Source: Candidatus Altarchaeota archaeon (GTDB taxonomy: Archaea > Altiarchaeota > Altiarchaeia > IMC4 > QMZM01). Taken from it: a stretch of DNA of 48,812 bases. The notes beneath the pieces were generated by a model. The model worked only from the letters and a program-made list of their open reading frames with translations, was not told the DNA's origin and made no database searches. The position numbers and the translations under genes were made by a program. Position 1 is the first letter of the stretch. The number at the start of each line of letters is the position of its first letter. Positions 1 to 7,540 of the stretch are shown here, in pieces. Where the stretch lies: NCBI GenBank assembly GCA_016931955.1, contig JAFGDV010000031.1, positions 1 through 48,812 of the forward strand, in the 5' to 3' direction.

Positions 1-1613
1 CGGAATACTGGAACGCCGTGACAATAAAAGCCCTGAGCAAACGCACTACACCGCAAAAAATACACACAGTAATAACAAACTACTGGACAACACCCGCCGC
101 CGTCGTCCAGCCGGAAGAGAAGGCGGCGATGCCTGAGTGGGGGAAGGTCTGCCCATTCAGGGTGACTCCAATAGGGGATAAAGAGATTCCTGTAGAAGAC
201 CTCATCGCAGTCGACTTCGGACCAGAATACATGAACCTCTTTTTCATAGAAAAAAACGCCCTCGAATACATAAAGAATTCAGAGAAAGCTTATAGAATTA
301 ATACAAGCTGCGACGCACCGCCCTACATAACTTCAGTAGAACCCTCAAACCCAGACACACAACCTACTAAAACAGATTTCGCAGTCATAATCGATGAATC
401 AAGAATCTACGCAGTAAACCGGCAACAGATAGATGGAACAAAAGAGGAAAGCAAACATCCAATAATCTACGTAAGCAGGCAGCAGATGGATGGAACAAAG
501 AATGGAGGTGTCTGCGGCCCGATAATAGTCTACTTAGACGAAGAAACACAAATGCTTTCTGTCAACGGCGGCTGGGGCCGCAGCGAAAGCGGATACATAA
601 ACCCTGACAAAGGAGCCCTGCTGTTGAAGACCGCAGCATTCAGAACAGACGAATTCGCAGAAAGAGCCAGCAGATTACTGCAAGACCACTACCTCTACTA
701 TCCTAACGTATTCAATCCAAGCGTAGAGAAAGCGATAAAATCAATCCCCGAAAACGAGGACAAAGAATCGAAAATAAAAAGGATAATAGAAATCAAAGAA
801 AACCTCTTAAATAGATGGCTGACAACCGAAGAAACCAAAGCCGCCATGCCTTCTGAAGTTGGCGGTGTTGAGAGAGCCTCTTTGCTGCAGGAGATGGGTA
901 AGCCAGAAGTAATGGATGATATTATGGGAATTAAAGGACTGCCTAACACACCAGAAGAGGTCGTAGGCATACTGGAAGAACTATTTCGGGGTGAGGAAAC
1001 CACTACAACGTCCTCAAATCTTTCAAAGATTAACTCAGACATGGAACTGCTGATGGTCCTAAAAAAACACGGCATAATAGACGTAATCGAGATAGTATAC
1101 ACCTCAGATGGAGAAAAAATAGAGCTGAAGAAACTAGAAGCCCTAATAGATGAAGGAAGCAGGATAAACCCAAAGGTCGCAGTCACAGTCAAATTCAACA
1201 ACAAACTCAAAAAAACAGCCGCCATGCCCATAGAGAAGCCTGTTGATGTGGGTTTGCCGTTGGATGGTGGGGTGGATCAGGTTTCGGGGTTCACATATGC
1301 TGATGCTTACAGGTGGTTTATGAAGTCCTACAATTACAATAACATAAATCAGGTCCAGATACTAGAAGCACTAAACAAACTCGCGGCGTTAGGTCTTCTG
1401 ACCAAAGAAGACAATGGAGGGCATCAGAAGATCTACAAGCTACCAGAAGACTACATGGAACAGCTGAAGAAAGCAACAAACTACCTGATGGAGCCACTAG
1501 AAAAAGAAGTGCTCACCATCATAATCCAACAATCCAAGAAGATCATGCCGCCCGGTTTCCTGGACGGAAATGAATGGGCTGTTATGAGGGGGGTGAACGG
1601 CTGGAGAATGTGA
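1..1613 (+). CDS. hypothetical mosaic protein with C-terminal winged helix (5' end outside window)
   Basis: I do not recognise this protein. The first start-type codon is a GTG at 18, but the frame is open back to the window edge, so the gene is probably truncated here. No signal peptide or membrane segment is visible. Three places carry the string (A/T)AMP preceded by Lys or Thr (about residues 36-40, 277-280 and 402-405). Each is encoded by a near-identical GC-rich 11-mer (gcsgcsatgcc), and the codons after each switch from ATA/AAA/AAC-rich to GC/T-rich for some 20-30 codons, as if segments were joined there. Residues about 430-490 look like a winged helix-turn-helix (QILEALNKLAALGLLTKE followed by a wing and YKLPEDY). 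That suggests DNA or protein binding, but no function can be assigned. It is followed by an AT-rich gap and the SPFH operon. Confidence 0.7.
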   Translation, partial: EYWNAVTIKALSKRTTPQKIHTVITNYWTTPAAVVQPEEKAAMPEWGKVCPFRVTPIGDKEIPVEDLIAVDFGPEYMNLFFIEKNALEYIKNSEKAYRINTSCDAPPYITSVEPSNPDTQPTKTDFAVIIDESRIYAVNRQQIDGTKEESKHPIIYVSRQQMDGTKNGGVCGPIIVYLDEETQMLSVNGGWGRSESGYINPDKGALLLKTAAFRTDEFAERASRLLQDHYLYYPNVFNPSVEKAIKSIPENEDKESKIKRIIEIKENLLNRWLTTEETKAAMPSEVGGVERASLLQEMGKPEVMDDIMGIKGLPNTPEEVVGILEELFRGEETTTTSSNLSKINSDMELLMVLKKHGIIDVIEIVYTSDGEKIELKKLEALIDEGSRINPKVAVTVKFNNKLKKTAAMPIEKPVDVGLPLDGGVDQVSGFTYADAYRWFMKSYNYNNINQVQILEALNKLAALGLLTKEDNGGHQKIYKLPEDYMEQLKKATNYLMEPLEKEVLTIIIQQSKKIMPPGFLDGNEWAVMRGVNGWRM

Positions 1614-1771
1614 AATATATTCACTTTAGGGGGTATTTAATTAATAAAAGTATAATATTTAATCCAGGGATACGATATTATGTTCAATTACGTGAGATTT
1701 AATTAATAAATGCACAATAATAACATACAACAAAAGAATACTTAATAAAACAAAAGACGTAATGATTAACG
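1614..1771 (+). promoter_or_regulatory. AT-rich intergenic region, likely promoter of the SPFH operon
   Basis: This is a 158-base gap with very high AT content. It holds the 14-mer ATTTAATTAATAAA twice (about 1635-1648 and 1697-1710), 62 bases apart, each resembling an archaeal TATA region. The second copy lies about 60 bases before the SPFH start. A paired operator or two alternative promoters are both possible; this is inferred from sequence only. Confidence 0.4.
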
Positions 1772-2980
1772 ATGGCACTAATACCAGTAGAGGAAACCGG
1801 GGTGGAAAAAAGCATACTAGAAGAAGCAGAAAGACCGATCGGATTCAGATGGGTCGACCTAGGATACATAATAATATTTGGCATACTGATCATACTATTC
1901 ATATCCCCACCGCAAGACTACAAAACAATAACCATAGAAAACTACGAGATAAGCACCCGACTACTGATACTGCTGGCGATGGTCATATTGTACATACAAA
2001 GAGCCGTCGTAAAACTGGACGAATACCAGAGAGCCGTAGTCAGAAGACTAGGAAAATACAAGGGAGTGTATGGACCCGGCTGGGCCCTCGTGTTCCCGCT
2101 ACTGGAAAATGCAGACACAGTAGATTTAAGGCTGCGTGTATACGCGATAGAACCCCAAGAAGTCGTGACCAGAGACAAAGTAAGGTTTCTGGTATCACCA
2201 GAAGTGTTCATGTACGTCTCAAACCCAAAAGATGCTATACTGAACGTGCAAAACTTCAGGAGAGCCGTCCTAAAATACGTCAATTCCGCGTTAACGCACA
2301 CCTGCGGGAACTCGCCGTCAGACTACATAGTATCGCACATGGACGAGATAACCCACAAACTGGAGGAATCAATACACCACATATCCACTCTACCAGGGAA
2401 AGAATGGGGTATCACGGTGCCCAAGATCGAAATAACTTTCATCAGGTTCCCGGAAAAGGTACAGGACGCAATGCACGAGAAGGTGGCTGCAGAACAGCTG
2501 AAGCTGGCGGCCCACGAAAAAGCGGAAGCCACGAAGATAGAGATAAACGCGATAAGGGAAGCTGGTTCCAAGCTGACAGACCCCGCGATAACATACATGT
2601 ACCTGGAAGCGCTGGATAAGGTAGCCAGGGGAAGGGCGACAAAAATCGTATTACCGTTGGAGGTGTCGAAGATCGCTGAAACCATAACCAGGAGGACCGG
2701 AAAACAGATCGGGGAAATACCTGCAATAAACATACCCCCGGAATTGATCGAAAAATACACTGAATCAATAGACAACTACGAGAAGAGGATAAAAAGCATA
2801 GAAAACCGGCTCAACGTAGGAGGCGACAGAAAACAGTTAACAGAGAAGATAGAAGACTACGAGAAAGAGATAGAACAAAAACCAGAGAAGGAGTTAAGCG
2901 AGTCGGAGAAAGAAAAATACCGGCAAAGAATAAAGGAAATAAAAAATAGGCTGGGGGTTAAAAACAAACAGGGGGATTAA
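1772..2980 (+). CDS. SPFH/band 7 (stomatin-prohibitin-like) membrane protein
   Basis: This is a membrane-anchored scaffold-type protein of the SPFH/band 7 superfamily, which forms oligomeric membrane microdomains. Two hydrophobic segments are seen at about residues 31-46 and 63-76. An SPFH core follows (EYQRAVVRRLGKYKGVYGPG at about 84-103, then VDLRLRVYAIEPQEVVTRD), then an Ala/Glu-rich helical region, KVAAEQLKLAAHEKAEATKI, typical of the SPFH coiled coil. The last 80 residues are charged and coiled-coil-like. Unlike bacterial stomatins, no C-terminal peptidase partner such as NfeD is adjacent. The gene is one base from the next, which is followed by a PAP2-domain protein, so the three form an operon. 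The family call is firm; the role is unknown. Confidence 0.85.
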   Translation: MALIPVEETGVEKSILEEAERPIGFRWVDLGYIIIFGILIILFISPPQDYKTITIENYEISTRLLILLAMVILYIQRAVVKLDEYQRAVVRRLGKYKGVYGPGWALVFPLLENADTVDLRLRVYAIEPQEVVTRDKVRFLVSPEVFMYVSNPKDAILNVQNFRRAVLKYVNSALTHTCGNSPSDYIVSHMDEITHKLEESIHHISTLPGKEWGITVPKIEITFIRFPEKVQDAMHEKVAAEQLKLAAHEKAEATKIEINAIREAGSKLTDPAITYMYLEALDKVARGRATKIVLPLEVSKIAETITRRTGKQIGEIPAINIPPELIEKYTESIDNYEKRIKSIENRLNVGGDRKQLTEKIEDYEKEIEQKPEKELSESEKEKYRQRIKEIKNRLGVKNKQGD

Positions 2981-2981
2981 G

Positions 2982-3269
2982 ATGGCAGACGAAGACATAG
3001 ACACCCACAACATCTACGTGGACAAGAACGGTAGATTTGTTTGCATCCGCGTAAACCCGAAGCTCTACAGGAAAGACGTCATAATGAGAGCCGCCGACGA
3101 CCTACTGCACAGAGAAAAACCTGAGCTAGACGCGATCATCGACGGCGACCCGGAGACTGAGATATTGGCCAAGTTCATACCAAGGGGTGGGAAAACAAGC
3201 GAAGAAGAACTGCTTAAGATAGCTCACAGATTCAACAGCCTGCTCGTGGCCAGCTGCGGAAAGGGCTGA
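2982..3269 (+). CDS. small hypothetical protein, weakly HxsD-like
   Basis: This 95-residue soluble protein starts one base after the SPFH stop codon, so the two are co-transcribed. The pattern Y-x-K-x-x-I-x-x-A-A-D-x-L (about residues 30-43), an acidic middle, a block EILAKFIPRGGK, and a terminal helix ending in F-N-x-L-L recalls HxsD-type proteins of His-Xaa-Ser systems. That resemblance is from memory of the family and is weak, and no HxsA, HxsB or HxsC radical-SAM partner is in the window. The only safe statement is that it is a small conserved-looking partner of the SPFH and PAP2 genes. Confidence 0.6.
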   Translation: MADEDIDTHNIYVDKNGRFVCIRVNPKLYRKDVIMRAADDLLHREKPELDAIIDGDPETEILAKFIPRGGKTSEEELLKIAHRFNSLLVASCGKG

Positions 3270-3289
3270 ATTCTATCGACGCATAGAGG

Positions 3290-5062
3290 ATGGACGGATT
3301 CCCCAGTTTTTTTAAGAAAGACGAAGAATGGAGCAAGCTTGGGATAGAGTCTCAGGAACTAGAGAGAATAGTGTCAGAGCTTCTCAAAGAATTCAACGTC
3401 CAATTAAAGGAACTGGAGACCTCGATTGAAACAGATGACATAACAGCAGTCTGCGTCAACGCCTTAGGGGAGGAGACTAAATCACTTGTCAGGGTGAGGT
3501 CATACCGGATCGGTCTAACAGACGAGGACGTCGAAGACCTCTATGAGGATATGCTGGAGACTAAAGCAACCTCTGCGTTATTCATAACGGACTCTCACTT
3601 CACCAAAGAAGCTAAAAAGTTCGCCAAACACGTGCCCATAAGGCTGATGGACGGCGTAGAGCTAGGTAAGGTATTATCTGCGCAGGCACCAGCGAAGGCG
3701 GAATTCTCATTCCTAACAGCGTTTTCAGAAGATGAAGTCGTCAGATACTTCAAGAAATACAGGCTTAAGAAGTTCCTTAGGATAATAGGCACGCACGAAG
3801 GGATAGAGGAAATAGACAAGAGATACATGCCAGTCGGCCACTTCGCAGTCAAGAAGGTGACTAGGGACGTTGAAAAAACAAAGAACATATACGTTGACCT
3901 TTCCAGCGGGAACATCTTCAACATAAGAGGGAACCGGGTAGAGGAGAACAACTTCTTCAAGAAGATACTGGATCTGCCAGAGGAGTCACAGGAACACCTC
4001 CTCGACCTGATAAAGTATGGGAAGCTGAGGCGTAAATACATCGAAGGCAAACCAGTCAACATACTGGAGAAAGAGAATCTGGTTAACGTCGAAGAAAGAG
4101 GCAGGGTCCCAAGTACATTGGATATTATAATGGACGAGATAACGAGCACGGTAAAAATCACCACAAGCGAGGTATCGACGTTAAAACACAAAACACCGGA
4201 AGAAGAGAAAATAAATGTAGAGACGCATGGATACGTAAAGGAGATACTGAATAAGCCAGTAATAGACACATCATATGATCTGAAGCGTTTCATAGAATCT
4301 AGCATAGAAACAAACACTGAATTCGACCCAGACCCAGTGCACTACAACCCAGAGAAGGTGGCCTACGTCTTAGACAACATATACCCTGGAGAAGACATAT
4401 CCTTCGTGGAGATGGCCTATCTACCGTATTACAGATGCAAGTACGTGAGCGAATACGGCGCAGTCAGATTCAAGAAACTATTCACGCCCAGATTTAAGAG
4501 ATTCGTCCCCACATATTCTCCATCCACCTGGATCTATCAGTTCATAGACACCTTCCCGGCAATACCCTACCTGCTCATCGCATTGGCTTATCTCTTGCTG
4601 AACTTGGACAAATGGGATGAAGTGATCCATATACTAGCCGTAGCATTCATATTCATCACAGTTGCTGTGCTAGTGGGGGTCCTGTTGAAGGTCATCTTCA
4701 GGACAGAGAGGAGGATGCCCAGATACGGGAACACCATCATAAGATACGGTTTCCCGTCAATACACGCCCTCACATCCTCTGGAGCAGTGGCTTTCGCCTA
4801 CTTCGTAGACCCGCTTCTGGCGCTGCTTTTGGTACCAATAAGCCTGTTATATATCTACTCCAGACTGAAACTAGGGGTCCACAGCGAAACAGACATCATA
4901 GGGGGATTGATTGTTGGGGTCAGCCTTGGAATACTGTTCGGATTGTATGTGATAGACAAGATCCAACTACCAGACGACTTAAAGATAGTGGAAACAATAC
5001 TGGCGGCCTTATTCTTCATCGTGCCACTGATAGTGACTGTATTCGAGACACAGTACAGGTAA
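3290..5062 (+). CDS. Mrr-like nuclease-fold / PAP2 phosphatase fusion membrane protein
   Basis: This is a 590-residue fusion. Residues about 45-130 resemble the Mrr restriction-endonuclease-like domain, with ATSALFITDSHFTKEAKKFA followed by IRLMDGVELGKVL. The usual catalytic Q-x-K position reads VRVRS, so catalysis is doubtful. Residues 135-410 are an unassigned soluble domain containing YLPYYRCKYV. Five hydrophobic segments follow (about 420-438, 446-469, 498-522, 536-555 and 565-585). Within them lie the three PAP2 phosphatase motifs in order: K467-x6-R474 with P477 nearby, PSIH (489-492, in place of PSGH), and S524-R525...H531...D535. The C-terminal half is therefore a credible membrane lipid phosphatase of the PAP2 family; the N-terminal half is probably a sensor or binding module. 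It is the third gene of the SPFH operon and ends flush against aroC in convergent orientation. Confidence 0.8.
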   Translation: MDGFPSFFKKDEEWSKLGIESQELERIVSELLKEFNVQLKELETSIETDDITAVCVNALGEETKSLVRVRSYRIGLTDEDVEDLYEDMLETKATSALFITDSHFTKEAKKFAKHVPIRLMDGVELGKVLSAQAPAKAEFSFLTAFSEDEVVRYFKKYRLKKFLRIIGTHEGIEEIDKRYMPVGHFAVKKVTRDVEKTKNIYVDLSSGNIFNIRGNRVEENNFFKKILDLPEESQEHLLDLIKYGKLRRKYIEGKPVNILEKENLVNVEERGRVPSTLDIIMDEITSTVKITTSEVSTLKHKTPEEEKINVETHGYVKEILNKPVIDTSYDLKRFIESSIETNTEFDPDPVHYNPEKVAYVLDNIYPGEDISFVEMAYLPYYRCKYVSEYGAVRFKKLFTPRFKRFVPTYSPSTWIYQFIDTFPAIPYLLIALAYLLLNLDKWDEVIHILAVAFIFITVAVLVGVLLKVIFRTERRMPRYGNTIIRYGFPSIHALTSSGAVAFAYFVDPLLALLLVPISLLYIYSRLKLGVHSETDIIGGLIVGVSLGILFGLYVIDKIQLPDDLKIVETILAALFFIVPLIVTVFETQYR

Positions 5063-6148
5063 CTACAGCTTCCTTGGGATTAAGCCAGAAACCAGTGAGT
5101 GATCAGCTAACACAATAGAGAGCATTGCTTCCACTACTGGGACAGCTCGGGGAACAATGCAGGGGTCATGTCTGCCCCCCACCTCTAATACAGTTTCTTT
5201 CATCTTTTCTAGGTCGACTGAAGCCTGCTTTTTACCGATAGAAGAAGTGGGTTTGACCGCGGCTCTGACGACAAGCTGCATACCATTGGATATCCCTCCA
5301 AGAAAGCCACCGCATCTGTTCGTCTCAGTCTGAACCCTGCCGTCCCTCAGAATGAAGGCATCATTCGCCTCAGAGCCCCTCATCCTGGAAAAACCGAAGC
5401 CTGCCCCGAATTCGACGCCCTTCACAGAGGGGATAGACAGCAAGGCCTTCGCAATATCTGCATCCAGTTTATCGAAGACAGGCTCGCCTAAACCAGGAGG
5501 TACGCCGAATGCAACAGCCTCTATTATGCCGCCAACTGAGTCTTTCTCCTGCTTAGCTGCGAGAATTGCTTCCAGCATGTCCTCGCCCCTGGCGGGGGCC
5601 TTGACGGGGCTTGAATCGATCAACTTCCTTAATTTCCCAGGATTGTCTGCTTTGAAGCCTTCTGCCTTGATTCCAGCGATCTCCTTAGAGTAGGCTACTA
5701 CTTCGATCCCGTATTTACTTAAAAGCTTCTTAGCGACTGCGCCGGCTGCGACCCTGGAGGCGGTCTCTCTGCCGCTGGCTCTCCCGCCTCCTCGGAGGTC
5801 GACCCAGCCGAACTTCATCCTCCACGTGTAGTCCGCATGCCCCGGCCTTGGAGTATTCTTCAAGGCCTCATATTTGCTCGAATCCACATCCACGTTTCTG
5901 ATAAGCAGGGATATTGGTGTGCCAGTCGTCCTGCCCTCGAAGACCCCTGAGAGGACTTCCACCCTATCTTCTTCCCTTCTCTCCGAGGCTGTGGGGCTCT
6001 GACCTGGCCTCCTCTTGTCGAGTTCAACCTGTATGTCTTCCCTGGACAACGCTAAGCCCGAGGGGCAGCCGTCTACTACGCAGCCTATTCCGTAGCCGTG
6101 TGATTCCCCAAAGGATGTGACCCTGAAGAATCTACCATATGAGTTCAT
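5063..6148 (-). CDS. aroC: chorismate synthase
   Basis: This enzyme catalyses the last shikimate-pathway step, 5-enolpyruvylshikimate-3-phosphate to chorismate, using reduced FMN. All family signatures are present: the N-terminal GRFFRVTSFGESHG, the central RPGHADYTWRMKFGWVDLRG and GGRASGRETASRVAAGA, the RCGGFLGGISNGM block, and RHDPCIVPRAVPVVEAM near the C-terminus. At 361 residues it is full length. It is transcribed alone from a short AT-rich promoter shared with the divergent fumarase alpha gene. The preceding enzyme, AroA, lies about 8 kb away and the chorismate-using enzymes about 31 kb away. Confidence 0.97.
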   Translation of the reverse strand: MNSYGRFFRVTSFGESHGYGIGCVVDGCPSGLALSREDIQVELDKRRPGQSPTASERREEDRVEVLSGVFEGRTTGTPISLLIRNVDVDSSKYEALKNTPRPGHADYTWRMKFGWVDLRGGGRASGRETASRVAAGAVAKKLLSKYGIEVVAYSKEIAGIKAEGFKADNPGKLRKLIDSSPVKAPARGEDMLEAILAAKQEKDSVGGIIEAVAFGVPPGLGEPVFDKLDADIAKALLSIPSVKGVEFGAGFGFSRMRGSEANDAFILRDGRVQTETNRCGGFLGGISNGMQLVVRAAVKPTSSIGKKQASVDLEKMKETVLEVGGRHDPCIVPRAVPVVEAMLSIVLADHSLVSGLIPRKL

Positions 6149-6184
6149 TTCCTGTTAAATATTCGATTCAAATATATTAACGAC
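6149..6184. promoter_or_regulatory. divergent promoter, aroC / fumarase alpha
   Basis: A 36-base AT-rich gap separates two divergent start codons. TATA-like stretches (TTAAATATTCG and CAAATATATTAAC) are present. The spacing is so short that transcripts in both directions are probably leaderless or nearly so. Confidence 0.5.
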
Positions 6185-7051
6185 ATGATTTCAGAGGATG
6201 CTATAGTGAAAGCAGTGGTCGAACTCATTAGGAAGGCCGAGACCTCGCTTCCAGAAGACGTCGAAAGGGCATTAAAGAAGGCATATGAGAGAGAAGAGAA
6301 TGAATTGGCTAGGATACAGTTGAGGGAGATCCTCAAGAACATAGAATATGCGAGAAAGCACGCTATTACAATATGCCAGGACACCGGCTTGCTGAACTTC
6401 TACGTCAAGATTGGGAATAGGTCCGACATCAGCCAAGAGGCCGTCAGAGACGCTATAATAAAGGCCACAAAGGTCGCGACTGAAGTAATCCCGTTGAGGC
6501 CGAACGTCGTCCACCCTTTAACGAGAGAGAACTCAGGAAATAATACTGGATCAGGAATACCGGAGATAGAATTCGAGGCTATAGGAGGAAACTGCTTGGA
6601 GGTCTCTGTTCTCGTGAAGGGCGCCGGCTCCGAGAACATGTCTAAGTTGAGGATGCTGAATCCCTCGGACGGATTAAGAGGGATAAAGAGGTTCGTCTTG
6701 GAGTCTGTGGCCGAGGCCGGCGGCAATCCCTGTCCTCCAGGGGTTGTCGGCGTAGGTATTGGAGGCTCCTCTAATCTAGCAACTAAGATGGCTAAGAAGG
6801 CTTTACTGCGGAAGGTTGGGGAACGAAATAAAGATATAGTGATTGCTGAACTGGAGACTGAATTGGAGGAGAAGATCAACCGGCTCGGGATTGGAGCCAT
6901 GGGCTTAGGCGGCACGGTAAGCTGTTTAGGAGTTAACATAGAATCCGCCTACTGTCACACTGGAAGCCTCCCAGTGGCAGTGAATCTCGGATGCTGGGCG
7001 ACGAGAAGAGCAATGGTCAATATCACAGAATCAGGGTTTAAACTATCTTAA
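6185..7051 (+). CDS. class I fumarate hydratase (or related dehydratase), alpha subunit
   Basis: This is the [4Fe-4S]-containing alpha subunit of a two-subunit class I hydro-lyase, most likely fumarase (fumarate to malate); L(+)-tartrate dehydratase is the close alternative. The three expected cluster cysteines are C64 in ICQDTG, C183 in GGNPCPP, and C270 in NLGCWATRR after CHTGSLPVAV. ENSGNNTGSGIP and GVGVGIGGSSNLAT are typical of the family. Its length of 288 residues matches a separate alpha subunit. The beta subunit is at 10281-10835 on the same strand, separated by three genes on the opposite strand. The stop overlaps the convergent DUF1667 gene by 4 bases. Confidence 0.92.
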   Translation: MISEDAIVKAVVELIRKAETSLPEDVERALKKAYEREENELARIQLREILKNIEYARKHAITICQDTGLLNFYVKIGNRSDISQEAVRDAIIKATKVATEVIPLRPNVVHPLTRENSGNNTGSGIPEIEFEAIGGNCLEVSVLVKGAGSENMSKLRMLNPSDGLRGIKRFVLESVAEAGGNPCPPGVVGVGIGGSSNLATKMAKKALLRKVGERNKDIVIAELETELEEKINRLGIGAMGLGGTVSCLGVNIESAYCHTGSLPVAVNLGCWATRRAMVNITESGFKLS

Positions 7052-7413
7052 CCTCTTCGGTCGACGTTCTTTGTAGCCATAATGTCTGCTCCAGTTTTCA
7101 GTATGTTTTTCAATACAACGTCTCCTATCTTTATGGGCGCGTCGACTTCTATGTCTGCGATAGCATCCATTACATCAAAGATTCTGTCTTTTGGGATCGG
7201 CTTCGAGGTCTTGACGCTGACCAAAGGCAGGACGCCGTTCCTGACCGATATGAGGGAGGTCAAGCCTCGCTCAGGCGAAAAAAGCTCCCCGCGGACGTAT
7301 TCCATGCCTTGATCGCAGAGGTTTCCATAAATCTCTACAATCTTATCTCCTTCATATTCGACTTCTATCTCGCAGCCGTTAGGGCAGATAATGCATACGA
7401 ATTTCTTCTTCAT
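7048..7413 (-). CDS. DUF1667 protein, partner of GlpA-type dehydrogenase
   Basis: This 121-residue protein begins MKKKFVCIICPNGCEIEVEY, and the N-terminal Cys-x2-Cys-x3-Cys pattern suggests a metal or Fe-S site. It belongs to the DUF1667 family (COG3862), found next to a GlpA-like glycerol-3-phosphate dehydrogenase and a FAD/NAD oxidoreductase in bacteria and Thermococcales. The same three-gene arrangement is present here. It is the last gene of the operon. Its first 15 codons are duplicated about 127 bases upstream, where the copy forms a short leader ORF overlapping the previous gene's stop. I chose the downstream ATG because only that frame continues through the whole domain. Confidence 0.88.
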   Translation of the reverse strand: MKKKFVCIICPNGCEIEVEYEGDKIVEIYGNLCDQGMEYVRGELFSPERGLTSLISVRNGVLPLVSVKTSKPIPKDRIFDVMDAIADIEVDAPIKIGDVVLKNILKTGADIMATKNVDRRG

Positions 7414-7417
7414 TCTT

Positions 7418-7540
7418 CTACTCTGATAATGCGTTCAGAGGGGTCAGTAGACCCCTCAATACCCGTTGTGGGTGTATGAGGCCTATAGCCTCATTTTCGC
7501 AGCCATTCGGGCAAATAATGCAGATGAATTTCTTCTTCAT
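7418..7540 (-). pseudogene. 40-codon leader ORF made from a duplicated DUF1667 start
   Basis: The ATG at 7540 overlaps the stop of the upstream oxidoreductase (ATGA). The ORF reads MKKKFICIICPNGCE, identical to DUF1667 except for one Ile/Val change, then runs out of homology into the hairpin segment and stops at TAG (7418-7420), four bases before the true DUF1667 ATG. It is either a relic of an insertion or a translated leader that couples the oxidoreductase to DUF1667. The ORF is seen directly; its translation is inferred. Confidence 0.65.
7438..7493. repeat. cluster of three short hairpins
   Basis: 7438-7457 has perfect 8-base arms (GAGGGGTC / GACCCCTC) and a 4-base loop. About 7461-7473 has 4-base arms (ACCC / GGGT) and a 5-base loop. 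7477-7493 has 6-base arms (TGAGGC / GCCTCA) and a 5-base loop. They fill the gap between the two copies of the DUF1667 start. No poly-T follows, so they do not look like simple terminators. Confidence 0.75.

Noticed and set aside
698-1231. Long antisense open frames within genes (for example opposite the first gene, the PheA gene and the coiled-coil gene)
   Set aside because: They follow from the codon bias and purine-rich coding strand of the real genes, have Ser/Phe/Leu-rich compositions and no family similarity.
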